Below are positions 36,526 through 45,353 of a DNA stretch of 54,205 bases, in pieces. This stretch comes from Tepidibacillus fermentans (GTDB lineage Bacteria > Bacillota > Bacilli > Tepidibacillales > Tepidibacillaceae): the NCBI RefSeq assembly GCF_004342885.1, contig NZ_SMAB01000015.1, positions 1 through 54,205 on the forward strand. The letters are read 5' to 3'. Every line of letters starts with the position of its first letter. Within the stretch, counting starts at the first letter, position 1. Under the pieces are notes generated by a model, which made no database searches, was not told the origin of the DNA, and saw only the letters and a program-made list of their open reading frames with translations. Made by a program: the position numbers and the translations under genes.

Positions 36526-36630
36526 GGCTTGTATGATTCTATAAACTGCGACTTTAGCGAGTATGTTTTCCTACTTACCGTTTGTTAAGGGAAAACCGTA
36601 AGGTTAGGAGCAGCGTTAGACATACAAGCC
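36526..36630 (-). repeat. GGYTTGTAT-terminated element, copy C (105 bp, inverted relative to B)
   Basis: Ends GGCTTGTATG (36526-36535) and CATACAAGCC (36621-36630) are perfect 10-bp inverted repeats. Read on the minus strand the left end is GGCTTGTATGTCTAACGCTG, then CTCCTAACC, close to copies A and B. It is 13 bp from copy B, in opposite orientation. Confidence 0.7.
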
Positions 36631-36684
36631 ATATCAGGTTAGTATATCCAATGCATTCCATTGGGAGCTATTTCTAAAAAAATA

Positions 36685-36710
36685 ACGAATAGACTTCTTC
36701 ATCTATTCGT
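36685..36710 (-). terminator. Terminator after rsmG
   Basis: ACGAATAG (36685-36692) and CTATTCGT (36703-36710) pair perfectly, followed on the minus strand by TATTTTTTT. It ends the mnmE-mnmG-rsmG operon. Confidence 0.88.
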
Positions 36711-36719
36711 CACTTAGAT

Positions 36720-36735
36720 TGTTTCACGTGAAACA
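36720..36735. promoter_or_regulatory. parS site in the rsmG 3' untranslated region
   Basis: TGTTTCACGTGAAACA is a perfect 16-bp palindrome matching the ParB consensus. It lies between the rsmG stop and its terminator. Confidence 0.93.
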
Positions 36736-36740
36736 TTAAT

Positions 36741-37451
36741 TTAAATGATTGGCTGTCGATTGGGTGTACCAGGTTTTCGTGGATATTTCTTTGGTGTATT
36801 TTTCGTTTTATCTAGTAAAATAATTGTTCGCTCGCCATACTCATACGGAAGATCAAAAACTTTTGTTTCTTTTAATTCTCCCCCTAGGATTTCGATTGCT
36901 TTTTTTGCTTCTGCGATTTCATCTAATGCATGGGAACCCTTCATGGCAATCATCATTCCATTCTTTCTTACGAAGGGGAGTGTAAGCTCGACCAAAATAT
37001 TCAATCTGGCAACAGCCCTTGCAATTCCAATATCAAAGGATTCACGATAGATATTTTTTTGCCCTAATTCTTCAGCTCTCCCATGTACACATTCAAAATC
37101 GGTAAAACCTAGTTTTTCACCAACTATTTTTAAAAAGTTGATACGTTTATTCAATGAATCAAGTAACACCATTTTTAATTCGGGAAAACAAATTTTTAAA
37201 GGTATACTTGGAAAGCCAGCTCCAGCGCCAACATCAATCATTTTTTGATTCGACAAGTGATAATAGAATGCCGGAGTAATGGAATCGAAAAAATGCTTGA
37301 CAATTACTTCTTTTTCTTCCGTGATTGCCGTTAAATTCATCTTCTCATTCCATTCTAGTAACAATCGATAAAAGGTCTCAAATTGCTGAAGTTGAACATC
37401 AGTACATTCCACTTGATAAGGTTCTAATAGCTTTTTTAGCTCTTCCATCAT
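36741..37451 (-). CDS. rsmG: 16S rRNA m7G527 methyltransferase RsmG (GidB)
   Basis: RsmG methylates G527 in 16S rRNA; its loss gives low-level streptomycin resistance. The 236-residue protein has the SAM loop VGAGAGFPSIPLKI, LLDSLNKRINFL and the family's MNLTAITEEKEV. The ATG at 37451 follows the mnmG stop by two bases with GGAG ten bases upstream; longer in-frame starts would lie inside mnmG. Confidence 0.96.
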   Translation of the reverse strand: MMEELKKLLEPYQVECTDVQLQQFETFYRLLLEWNEKMNLTAITEEKEVIVKHFFDSITPAFYYHLSNQKMIDVGAGAGFPSIPLKICFPELKMVLLDSLNKRINFLKIVGEKLGFTDFECVHGRAEELGQKNIYRESFDIGIARAVARLNILVELTLPFVRKNGMMIAMKGSHALDEIAEAKKAIEILGGELKETKVFDLPYEYGERTIILLDKTKNTPKKYPRKPGTPNRQPII

Positions 37452-37452
37452 A

Positions 37453-39339
37453 CTATTTAATCTCCATCTCTTTTTTCCCTTGCTCAATATAAATTAGAAG
37501 CATCGATATATCGGCAGGACTAACTCCAGATATACGAGAAGCTTGACCAATATTTAAAGGTTGAATTTTATTTAATTTTTCCCTCGCTTCACTAGAGATT
37601 CCGCTAATTTTATTATAATCAACCCATTCAGGAATTTTTTTCGCTTCTACCTTTTTCATCTTTTCTACTTGTTGTAACTGCTTTTCAATGTAACCTACAT
37701 ATTTCACTTGAATTTCTACTTGTTCTTTTACTTCTGGAGTTAACTTCTCAGTGCTAGGAGATATTCTCTCAATCACAGAATAATTAATCTCTGGTCGACG
37801 CAATAGCGTAGCTAAATCAACAGCATTGTTTAATTCTGCGGTTCCTAATTCACGCAGAATTTGCTGTATTTCTGGTGTAGGCTTCACTTTTTCTTGTTTC
37901 AAACGAGAAATTTCGGCTTCAATTTTTCTCTTCTTTTCAAGAAAGCGTTGATATCTTTCTTCATCAATCAAACCAATTTGATAACCAATTTCACGCAAAC
38001 GTAAATCAGCATTATCATGACGTAATAATAAACGATATTCAGCCCGAGAAGTGAGTAATCGATATGGTTCGTTTGTTCCCTTTGTAACCAGATCATCAAT
38101 TAACACACCGATGTAAGCCTGAGAACGATCGAGAATTAATGGATCTTTACCTAATACCCTTAAAGCAGCATTAATTCCAGCCATTAATCCTTGCCCAGCT
38201 GCTTCTTCATAACCGGAAGTTCCATTCAATTGGCCAGCTGTGAATAGATTTTTAATTTTTTTCGTTTCTAGTGTTGGCTTTAATTGTGTTGGAACAATTA
38301 CATCATATTCGATGGCGTAACCAGGTCTCATGATTTCCGCTTTTTCTAATCCAGGCAAAGTTCTTAACATTTTAATTTGAACATCTTCTGGTAGACTGGT
38401 AGAAAAGCCTTGAACATACATTTCCTTTGTATGTTCTCCTTCTGGTTCTAAGAAAATTTGATGACGAGGTTTATCATGAAAACGAACAACCTTATCCTCG
38501 ATCGATGGGCAGTAACGAGGACCCGTTCCTTCAATGACGCCAGAAAACATCGGCGCACGATGTAAATTATTATTAATGATTGAATGAGTTAGGAAATTTG
38601 TATAGGTTAGCCAACAGGGGATCTGCTCTGACCGATACTCTGTTGTATCAAAAGAAAAGGCTCGTGGTACTTCATCCCCTGGTTGAATTTCCATTTTTGA
38701 AAAATCGATTGTATCTCGATGTACCCTTGGTGGGGTACCCGTTTTAAAACGAACGAGTTCAAAGCCAAGTTCACGAAGGTTTTCCGATAATTTAACAGAT
38801 GGTTGTTGATTGTTTGGACCACTTTCATAAATGAGATCGCCTATAATGATTCTACCTCTTAAATAGGTGCCTGTTGTTAAGACCACTGTCTCACTATAAT
38901 ATTCAGCTCCAGATTTCGTAATTACTCCTTTTACACGATTATCTTCAACAATTAATTGTTCTACCATTGCTTGTTTTAAGGTTAAATTTGGTGTATTCTC
39001 AATCGTTTTTTTCATTTCACGTTGATACTCAAACTTATCTGCTTGTGCCCTTAGTGCGTGAACAGCAGGACCTTTACCTATATTTAGCATCCGCATTTGT
39101 AAATAGGTTTTATCAATATTTCTTCCCATTTCTCCACCTAAGGCATCGATTTCTCGAACGACATGACCTTTTGCCGGACCACCGATCGATGGGTTACAGG
39201 GCATAAAAGCTATTGTATCTAAGCTGATGGTTAATAATAATGTTTTCACGCCCATCCGTGCAGATGCTAGAGCTGCTTCTACACCTGCATGCCCAGCACC
39301 TACAACAATACAACCATATTCACCAGCGCGATATCCCAT
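37453..39339 (-). CDS. mnmG: tRNA uridine-34 5-carboxymethylaminomethyl enzyme MnmG (GidA)
   Basis: MnmG, with MnmE, makes cmnm5U at tRNA wobble position 34, using FAD, NADH, glycine and methylene-THF. The 628-residue protein has the FAD loop [49 protein letters not shown] and a C-terminal helical domain that contacts MnmE. RBS GGAGGG. It lies 16 bases after mnmE and just before rsmG. Confidence 0.97.
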   Translation of the reverse strand: MGYRAGEYGCIVVGAGHAGVEAALASARMGVKTLLLTISLDTIAFMPCNPSIGGPAKGHVVREIDALGGEMGRNIDKTYLQMRMLNIGKGPAVHALRAQADKFEYQREMKKTIENTPNLTLKQAMVEQLIVEDNRVKGVITKSGAEYYSETVVLTTGTYLRGRIIIGDLIYESGPNNQQPSVKLSENLRELGFELVRFKTGTPPRVHRDTIDFSKMEIQPGDEVPRAFSFDTTEYRSEQIPCWLTYTNFLTHSIINNNLHRAPMFSGVIEGTGPRYCPSIEDKVVRFHDKPRHQIFLEPEGEHTKEMYVQGFSTSLPEDVQIKMLRTLPGLEKAEIMRPGYAIEYDVIVPTQLKPTLETKKIKNLFTAGQLNGTSGYEEAAGQGLMAGINAALRVLGKDPLILDRSQAYIGVLIDDLVTKGTNEPYRLLTSRAEYRLLLRHDNADLRLREIGYQIGLIDEERYQRFLEKKRKIEAEISRLKQEKVKPTPEIQQILRELGTAELNNAVDLATLLRRPEINYSVIERISPSTEKLTPEVKEQVEIQVKYVGYIEKQLQQVEKMKKVEAKKIPEWVDYNKISGISSEAREKLNKIQPLNIGQASRISGVSPADISMLLIYIEQGKKEMEIK

Positions 39340-39355
39340 CTATATCCCTCCATTC

Positions 39356-40729
39356 TTACTTACCCACACAAAATTGAGAAAAAATCTGATCGATTAAATC
39401 TTCTGAAACAGAATCACCAATAATTTCACCAAGTTGATCCCACGCATTTTTTAAATCGATTGCAACCATATCGATCGGTAACCATTGCTCAGTCGATTGA
39501 ATGGCTTCCTCTAAACTATTCTTCGCCTTTTTCAATAGAGAAATATGTCGTGAATTAGAAATATAAGTCAAATCGTCGGATTCAATTTTCCCTTCAAAAA
39601 ATAAATGAGTGATCGCATTCTCCAAATCATCTATCCCTTCTTCCTCTTTTATAGAAGTAAAAATGATCGGAGTATCAGGAAAGGTTTCTTTTATCTCTTC
39701 GATGTTCAGTTTTTGCGGTAAATCGGTCTTATTAACGATCAAAATCACATTTAAATTTTTCACCAAAGCAATTAATTGCTTATCTTCTTCTGAAAGCGAC
39801 TCATTATAATTCAATACAAATAAAATAAGGTCTGCTTCTTCTAAAGCCTTTCTTGAACGTTCTACACCGATTTTTTCAACAATATCTTCCGTCTCACGAA
39901 TTCCAGCTGTATCAATTAATTTGAGTGGGATTCCTCCAATATTGACATACTCTTCGATAATATCCCTAGTTGTCCCAGGAATATCTGTAACAATCGCCCG
40001 ATTTTCTCGGATTAACGCATTTAATAATGAAGATTTCCCTACATTTGGTCTACCGATAATCGCTGTAGACAGCCCTTCACGCAGAATTTTACCTTGAGAA
40101 GCATGTGCAAGCAATCGTTCGATTTCCTTTTTGGCGTGGTTTACTTTCTCTAAAAGGAAATCATGGGTGACAGACTCCACATCATGCTCAGGATAATCAA
40201 TTGTTACCTCAATATGGGCCAATACTTCTAATAAACTCTGCCGAATCTCTTTAATTTTCGAGGAAAGCTTTCCTTCTACTTGTTTCATCGCTAAAGCCAT
40301 CGCTCGATCTGTTTTTGAACGAATAAGATCGATTACTGCCTCAGCTTGTGTTAAATCAATTCTACCATTTAAAAATGCCCTTTTTGTAAACTCCCCTGGT
40401 TCTGCCAGACGAACATCTTGATCTAAAATCACATCAAGTACTTTTTTAACAGCTATAACTCCCCCATGACAGTTCACTTCCACAACATCTTCACGAGTAA
40501 ATGTTCGTGGAGACTTCATCACGGTAACTAAAACTTCATCCACCGTTTCTCCATTCTTATCCACAATTCGCCCATAATGGATTGTATGGCTATCCACCGT
40601 GGATAACTTTTTCCTGCCTTTAAAAATCGAATCTATTACTTGAATAGCTCGATCCCCACTTACACGAATGATTGCAATGCCACCTTCCCCTAATGGTGTG
40701 GAAATCGCAGCAATTGTATCAAACTCCAT
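39356..40729 (-). CDS. mnmE: tRNA modification GTPase MnmE (TrmE)
   Basis: GTP-dependent partner of MnmG in U34 modification; GTP-driven dimerisation controls the reaction. The 457-residue protein has a folate-binding N-terminal domain (1-~120), helical domain, a G domain inserted at ~220-375 (G1 [15 protein letters not shown]3 DTAGIRET, G4 NKTD) and the C-terminal CVGK with the catalytic Cys. All key motifs are intact. DnaA boxes lie ~90 bases before the start. Confidence 0.97.
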   Translation of the reverse strand: MEFDTIAAISTPLGEGGIAIIRVSGDRAIQVIDSIFKGRKKLSTVDSHTIHYGRIVDKNGETVDEVLVTVMKSPRTFTREDVVEVNCHGGVIAVKKVLDVILDQDVRLAEPGEFTKRAFLNGRIDLTQAEAVIDLIRSKTDRAMALAMKQVEGKLSSKIKEIRQSLLEVLAHIEVTIDYPEHDVESVTHDFLLEKVNHAKKEIERLLAHASQGKILREGLSTAIIGRPNVGKSSLLNALIRENRAIVTDIPGTTRDIIEEYVNIGGIPLKLIDTAGIRETEDIVEKIGVERSRKALEEADLILFVLNYNESLSEEDKQLIALVKNLNVILIVNKTDLPQKLNIEEIKETFPDTPIIFTSIKEEEGIDDLENAITHLFFEGKIESDDLTYISNSRHISLLKKAKNSLEEAIQSTEQWLPIDMVAIDLKNAWDQLGEIIGDSVSEDLIDQIFSQFCVGK

Positions 40730-40819
40730 TGATCTTTCACCCCAAAATTAAAAAGCAATAGATTTCTCTTAAAAAGATAGAATAACATATTTCTCATCTA
40801 AAAACAAAATAGTGAAGTT

Positions 40820-40838
40820 TTATCCACATGTTGATAAC
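40820..40838. promoter_or_regulatory. DnaA boxes upstream of mnmE
   Basis: TTATCCACA (40820-40828) is a perfect DnaA box directly followed by TGTTGATAA, an inverted box with one mismatch. The same pair, TTATCCACATGTTGATAA, is found just after dnaA (45208-45225). The site lies ~91 bases before the mnmE start, in its upstream region. Confidence 0.65.
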
Positions 40839-40887
40839 AAAAATTTATTTTTTATCCCTATGTTGATTAATCGATAAAATTAAAAAA

Positions 40888-40903
40888 GGGAGCTTATGCT
40901 CCC
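40888..40903 (-). terminator. Terminator after jag
   Basis: GGGAGC (40888-40893) and GCTCCC (40898-40903) with a 4-base loop, then TTTTTT on the minus strand. It ends the rpmH-rnpA-yidD-yidC-jag block. Confidence 0.85.
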
Positions 40904-40920
40904 CATAAAATATAGTCTAA

Positions 40921-41637
40921 TTAATATTTCCTCGTAATCATTACTTTACGATTCGGTTCCTCTCCTTGGCTAATGGTTTGAACTTTTGGATGATTTTGTA
41001 ATTTAGAATGAATAATTTTCCGTTCATGAGGACTCATCGGTTCAAGAATGACATCTTTCCCTGTCCGTACTACTCGATCTGCTAATTTCATTGCCAACTC
41101 TTCTAATGTTGCTTTTCTTCTTGAGCGATAATTTTCTGCATCTAAAACGATTCTCAAGCGCTGATCTTTCACATATCGATTTGCGACAATATTTGTCAAA
41201 TATTGTAACGAGTCTAAAGTTTGCCCTCTTCGGCCAATTAAAATTCCCAAATCATTTCCAATCAGATTAAAAATCGTTTGTTCCTCTTCTTTAGTAACTT
41301 CAATTTCAACGGTTAACTCCATCTTTTTAAAGACATTAGCTAAAAACTCTTTGGCTTCTTCAATCGGATCCTTTAATGAGACCATTTGGTTTACTGCATT
41401 AACTTCTGTTTTGTCCTCAACCAAAGTTTTTTCTGTGAGTGTGTCTTGAATTGATTCTGATTCAGAAATCAATGTTACTTCTACAACCGCATCTTTTCGC
41501 CCTATTAAACCAAAAAACCGTTTTCCAGGTTGTTCAATCACCTTTATTTTTACTTTATCTTCTGTAGTATTGAGTCGTCTGAGGGCTGAGTTTATTGCTT
41601 CTTCTACAGTCTTTCCCGTAGCAATGATTTTTTCCAT
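40921..41637 (-). CDS. jag: RNA-binding protein Jag/KhpB (SpoIIIJ-associated)
   Basis: A KH/R3H RNA-binding protein linked to cell elongation and sRNA handling, next to yidC. The 238-residue chain has Jag_N (1-~50, EKIIATGKTVEEAI), a linker, a KH domain (~95-170, GRRGQTLDSLQYL) and R3H (~175-238, SPHERKIIHSKLQ). The ATG at 41637 has GGGGGA nine bases upstream; the in-frame upstream ATG-like start at 41652 is less likely. Confidence 0.95.
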   Translation of the reverse strand: MEKIIATGKTVEEAINSALRRLNTTEDKVKIKVIEQPGKRFFGLIGRKDAVVEVTLISESESIQDTLTEKTLVEDKTEVNAVNQMVSLKDPIEEAKEFLANVFKKMELTVEIEVTKEEEQTIFNLIGNDLGILIGRRGQTLDSLQYLTNIVANRYVKDQRLRIVLDAENYRSRRKATLEELAMKLADRVVRTGKDVILEPMSPHERKIIHSKLQNHPKVQTISQGEEPNRKVMITRKY

Positions 41638-41657
41638 TTTTGAATCCCCCAATAAAC

Positions 41658-42383
41658 CTATTTCTTATGAGTAATTAATTTCGTCTGAGCAATAGTAAAG
41701 ATATTACCTACCACCCAATAAAGAGCTAGAGCTGATGGTAATGTGATACCAATAAAAAGAATCATTAAAGGCATCATAATCGACATAATCTTTTGTTGTT
41801 GAACCGCTTGTGGTGTTGTCGCAACGCTGGTATTCATCATCACAGTTTGGATATATGTAAAAACGGCTGCTAAAATCGGTAAGATATAATAAGGGTCTTT
41901 TTGTCCCAATTGTAACCATAAAAATGAATGTGCTGAGATATCAGGATTTCTCATAATCGCATGATAAAAAGCGATTAAAATCGGCATTTGAATCAAAATT
42001 GGTAGACACCCTGATAAAGGATTGACATTATGTTTTTGGAAAAGCTTCATCGTTTCTTCTTGAATTTTTTGGGGATTATCTTTATATTTTTCCCTTATTT
42101 TCGTGATCTCAGGTTGTAATGCCTGCATTGCTTTTTGACTTTTGATCTGTGTGATCATTAAAGGTAAGACTAAGAAGCGAATAATGATCGTAACAACAAT
42201 AATCGACAAACCATAATTATTAAAAAGAATCTTTGCAAAGAAATTTAAGGTTTCAGATAAGGGATAGACAAAATATCGATCCCAAATTCCATTATTTGGA
42301 TCAGGTACACCTTTCGTAGAACATCCAGTACTAAATAACATTAGTCCTAATATAAGTAAAAAAATGAGTGAGCGTTTCCGCAA
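41658..42383 (-). CDS. yidC: Membrane protein insertase YidC/SpoIIIJ
   Basis: Inserts proteins into the cytoplasmic membrane with or without Sec and is needed for sporulation in Bacillus (SpoIIIJ). The 241-residue protein is a lipoprotein (lipobox LFSTGC, Cys21), followed by five membrane segments and the conserved Arg in NYGLSIIVVTIIIRFLVLP. The start is TTG at 42383, eight bases after AGAGGGGG, giving a normal lipoprotein signal; upstream ATGs extend into yidD and are rejected. Eight or so C-terminal basic residues bind the ribosome. Confidence 0.94.
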   Translation of the reverse strand: MRKRSLIFLLILGLMLFSTGCSTKGVPDPNNGIWDRYFVYPLSETLNFFAKILFNNYGLSIIVVTIIIRFLVLPLMITQIKSQKAMQALQPEITKIREKYKDNPQKIQEETMKLFQKHNVNPLSGCLPILIQMPILIAFYHAIMRNPDISAHSFLWLQLGQKDPYYILPILAAVFTYIQTVMMNTSVATTPQAVQQQKIMSIMMPLMILFIGITLPSALALYWVVGNIFTIAQTKLITHKK

Positions 42384-42411
42384 ACAAAATTCCCCCTCTA
42401 AATAATATTCA

Positions 42412-42627
42412 CTAATCTTTAGGAACAGGATCATATCCTCCTGGATGTAGCGGATGACATTTTGCGATTCGCTTTGCTGATAGCCATCCACCTTTGATTG
42501 GGCCATGAAGTTCAATCGCTTCCAAAGCATAATGAGAACAAGTAGGATAAAAACGGCATGTTGCTGGCTTAATAGGTGAAATAAACTTCTGATAGAAACG
42601 AATCAATGATAAAAAGAACCTTTTCAT
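42412..42627 (-). CDS. yidD: Membrane protein insertion efficiency factor YidD
   Basis: A 71-residue amphipathic membrane-associated protein that helps YidC insertion. It has the family motif [18 protein letters not shown] with conserved cysteines, then [19 protein letters not shown]. The start has AAGGTGG nine bases upstream. It lies between rnpA and yidC. Confidence 0.96.
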   Translation of the reverse strand: MKRFFLSLIRFYQKFISPIKPATCRFYPTCSHYALEAIELHGPIKGGWLSAKRIAKCHPLHPGGYDPVPKD

Positions 42628-42641
42628 CAGATTGTTCCACC

Positions 42642-42992
42642 TTACTTTCTAATGATTAAATGTTTTTTATTGAAAAGGTATTCTATACTTTTTTCAATTT
42701 GTTCTAAGTCCATCTCAATGATCGGTTTACGGGCAATAAAAATGTAATCTTTATGTTTTTTAATTTCGTTGCGACTTATTACAGAACGAATCGCTTCTTT
42801 GATTAAACGTTTCACTCGATTTCTAACAACAGCTTTCCCTAATTTTTTGCTAACGGAAATCCCAAAACGATAAGATTCAATTTGGATATTATCTAATTCA
42901 TACAATACCAGAGATCGATTCGCAATGGAATGTCCGTATTGATAAACTTTTTTAAAATCTTCTCTTTTTCTAAGCCGAAATTCTTTTTTCAA
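42642..42992 (-). CDS. rnpA: Ribonuclease P protein component
   Basis: RnpA binds RNase P RNA and helps cut 5' leaders from tRNA precursors. The 116-residue basic protein has the RNR motif in [13 protein letters not shown] and the N-terminal [10 protein letters not shown]. It starts with TTG at 42990-42992 and a weak upstream RBS (GGTGGTAAG). It lies ~160 bases downstream of rpmH and directly before yidD. Confidence 0.96.
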   Translation of the reverse strand: MKKEFRLRKREDFKKVYQYGHSIANRSLVLYELDNIQIESYRFGISVSKKLGKAVVRNRVKRLIKEAIRSVISRNEIKKHKDYIFIARKPIIEMDLEQIEKSIEYLFNKKHLIIRK

Positions 42993-43136
42993 ATTCTTAC
43001 CACCACAAATCAGTTGAATGCGTTATCAAAATAACTTCTATGAAAAAAGTATAGGTAAATATAATCTAGAATAAACCTATTTTATCACATCACATCAATG
43101 AATTTAAGAAAGTTTTCATAAATTAATAGAAAAAAA

Positions 43137-43154
43137 GGCCACATATAAGTGACC
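43137..43154 (-). terminator. Terminator after rpmH
   Basis: GGTCAC and GTGGCC (43137-43142, 43149-43154) form a 6-bp stem with one internal G-T/A mismatch, then TTTTTTT on the minus strand; the hairpin begins at the rpmH stop. Partial read-through to rnpA is expected. Confidence 0.7.
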
Positions 43155-43288
43155 TATGCAGATAGAACTTTTCTTCCTTTCGCACGACGCGCCTTTAATA
43201 CTTTACGTCCATTTTTCGTACTCATTCTCTTGCGGAAACCATGAACTTTCTTTCTTTTACGAACATTTGGTTGATATGTTGGTTTCAT
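43154..43288 (-). CDS. rpmH: 50S ribosomal protein L34
   Basis: A 44-residue basic protein of the large subunit: [19 protein letters not shown], then [19 protein letters not shown]. Length and sequence are canonical. The start has GAGGAGGTG upstream, and the transcript comes from a strong promoter at 43347-43376. It is the last minus-strand gene before oriC. Confidence 0.98.
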   Translation of the reverse strand: MKPTYQPNVRKRKKVHGFRKRMSTKNGRKVLKARRAKGRKVLSA

Positions 43289-43346
43289 GTATGATTACAC
43301 CTCCTCTTGAGGATCCATATTTCATAGTGTAAGGACATTCTTTCAC

Positions 43347-43376
43347 ATTATATTAAGGAAAAGTCTATTTTGTCAA
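43347..43376 (-). promoter_or_regulatory. rpmH promoter
   Basis: TTGACA (43371-43376) and TATAAT (43347-43352), 18 bases apart on the minus strand, both consensus. It drives rpmH away from oriC. Confidence 0.85.
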
Positions 43377-43483
43377 GAAACACCGAAAATACATGAATGA
43401 ACCACATCAGCTCAAAACCTTAATTTCCCCTACTATTTTTTTGTTGATAACTTCATTGTCAAAAATCACTCATTTTCGACAAT

Positions 43484-43791
43484 TTTTCCACAGATTATCC
43501 ACAAAATATAGTATTGTTAATAATAATTACACACAACTTGTAGTAAATGTGGATAATTCGAGAAAACCATTGATATAATAGGATTAATTTGATATCATGT
43601 TTTTGATTTATTCTGTTAATAATCCATGAAATAAAAGAAATATATTCACAGCCTGTGGATAAATCTGTGGACAATTATCCTTGGTTGTGGATTTTTTATT
43701 CACAACATGTTCTTTATTTTATTTTTGTTTCGATATTTTCCCAAAAATCGACAGATTTTTATCCACAATATCAACTTTTATCTGTGGAAAA
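43484..43791. other. oriC, dnaA-upstream DnaA-box cluster
   Basis: The gap 43289-43811 holds, in order: TTTTCCACA (43484, one mismatch), TTATCCACA (43495), TGTGGATAA (43548), ATATTCACA (43642, one mismatch), TGTGGATAA (43654), TGTGGACAA (43666, one mismatch), TTATTCACA (43696), TTATCCACA (43759), TGTGGAAAA (43783, one mismatch). This is the incAB-type half of a bipartite Bacillus oriC. A probable dnaA -10 (TATAAT, 43574-43579) follows the box at 43548, consistent with DnaA autoregulation. Confidence 0.9.
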
Positions 43792-43811
43792 ACAATATGG
43801 GAGAGTTTAAC

Positions 43812-45167
43812 GTGGAACAGTTACAAACTTTATGGAAGAAAACTTTATCTGTTATTGAAGGAAAAATTAGCAAACCTAGTTTTGAAACTTGGTTGCAATC
43901 AACCCAAGCTTCGTCCCTAATAAAGGATCAATTGACGATCATAGCTCCGAATGAATTTGCTAGGGATTGGTTAGAATCCCGATACTCGATCTTAATCCAA
44001 GAAACCTTATACGAGATAACTGGTGAGAATTTCAAAATTAAATTTATTATCCCATCTACTACGGAAATGGATTTCATTCCTGATCCGACTCCGAAAAAAA
44101 AGATCGTTCCTCCTACTGAAGATGAAGACTCACAATATAAATCAATTTTAAATCCGAAATATGTATTTGATACTTTTGTAATCGGAGCTGGGAATCGCTT
44201 TGCACACGCTGCCTCTCTTGCAGTAGCGGAAGCTCCAGCCAAAGCATATAATCCATTATTTATCTATGGTGGCGTAGGACTTGGCAAAACTCATTTAATG
44301 CATGCGATTGGTCATTACGTGATCCAGCATAATGAAAAAGCAAAAGTTCTCTATATCTCATCTGAAAAATTCACGAACGAATTTATTAATGCAATTCGTG
44401 ATAATAAAACCGTTGAATTTCGTAATAAATATCGAAATATCGATGTTCTCTTAATTGATGATATTCAGTTTTTAGCTGGAAAAGAATCAACGCAAGAAGA
44501 ATTTTTCCATACTTTTAATGCTTTGCACGAAGCAAATAAACAGATCATTATTTCTAGTGATCGCCCACCTAAAGAAATTCCTACATTAGAAGACCGATTG
44601 CGCTCCCGTTTTGAATGGGGACTAATCACAGATATACAACCACCTGATTTAGAAACAAGAATTGCAATTTTAAGAAAAAAAGCAAAAGCGGAGAACTTAG
44701 ATATTCCAAATGAAGTCATGATCTATATCGCAAATCAAATAGACACGAATATCCGCGAATTAGAAGGGGCATTGATTCGTGTAGTAGCTTATTCTTCATT
44801 GATTAATAAAGACATGAGTGTGGAATTAGCAGCCGAGGCTTTAAAAGATATTATTCCATCAGCTAAACCAAAAGAAATTACAATTCATAGTATTCAAAAA
44901 GCAGTTGCAGAGTACTACGGTCTTAAGCTAGATGATCTAAAAGCAAAGAAAAGAACTAGAGCGGTCGCTTTTCCTAGACAAGTGGCCATGTATCTCACAA
45001 GAGTTTTAACGGATTTATCATTGCCAAAAATCGGAGAAGATTTTGGTGGCAGAGACCATTCTACTGTAATTCATGCCTATGAAAAAATAATGAGCGAATT
45101 AAAAACAGATACTGAATTACAACAGGCAATTAAAGCTTTAACCGATAAAATTAAAAACTTTAATTAA
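43812..45167 (+). CDS. dnaA: Chromosomal replication initiator DnaA
   Basis: DnaA-ATP binds DnaA boxes and opens the origin. The 451-residue protein has domain I (1-~80, [20 protein letters not shown]), a short linker, AAA+ domain III (Walker [14 protein letters not shown], Walker [10 protein letters not shown]), and DNA-binding domain IV with [15 protein letters not shown]. The start GTG at 43812 has GGGAGAG upstream and aligns with the B. subtilis start; the in-frame ATG at 43797 lies before the RBS. DnaA boxes lie on both sides. Confidence 0.98.
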   Translation: MEQLQTLWKKTLSVIEGKISKPSFETWLQSTQASSLIKDQLTIIAPNEFARDWLESRYSILIQETLYEITGENFKIKFIIPSTTEMDFIPDPTPKKKIVPPTEDEDSQYKSILNPKYVFDTFVIGAGNRFAHAASLAVAEAPAKAYNPLFIYGGVGLGKTHLMHAIGHYVIQHNEKAKVLYISSEKFTNEFINAIRDNKTVEFRNKYRNIDVLLIDDIQFLAGKESTQEEFFHTFNALHEANKQIIISSDRPPKEIPTLEDRLRSRFEWGLITDIQPPDLETRIAILRKKAKAENLDIPNEVMIYIANQIDTNIRELEGALIRVVAYSSLINKDMSVELAAEALKDIIPSAKPKEITIHSIQKAVAEYYGLKLDDLKAKKRTRAVAFPRQVAMYLTRVLTDLSLPKIGEDFGGRDHSTVIHAYEKIMSELKTDTELQQAIKALTDKIKNFN

Positions 45168-45177
45168 TTGTGTGTTG

Positions 45178-45340
45178 TGTGAATAAGTAAATATACTTAT
45201 CCACACGTTATCCACATGTTGATAATATGATAAACTCTTACTTTTTCCCGCTTATTCACATGTTCACAATACTTATTACTATCACTATGAAATACTTTAA
45301 ATTAATATATATATGAATAAAGAATATGAAATATTCTAGC
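45178..45340. other. oriC, dnaA-dnaN spacer: DnaA boxes and unwinding region
   Basis: Boxes TGTGAATAA (45178), TTATCCACA (45197), TTATCCACA (45208), TGTTGATAA (45217, one mismatch) and TTATTCACA (45252) precede CTTATTACTATCACTATG (45271 on), which on the lower strand reads as tandem 3'-AAT/GAT-type triplets (DnaA-trio-like), and then the AT-rich AATTAATATATATATGAAT. This matches incC of B. subtilis, where unwinding occurs. Also holds the likely dnaN promoter. Confidence 0.88.
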
Positions 45341-45353
45341 TTTGGAGGTCATT

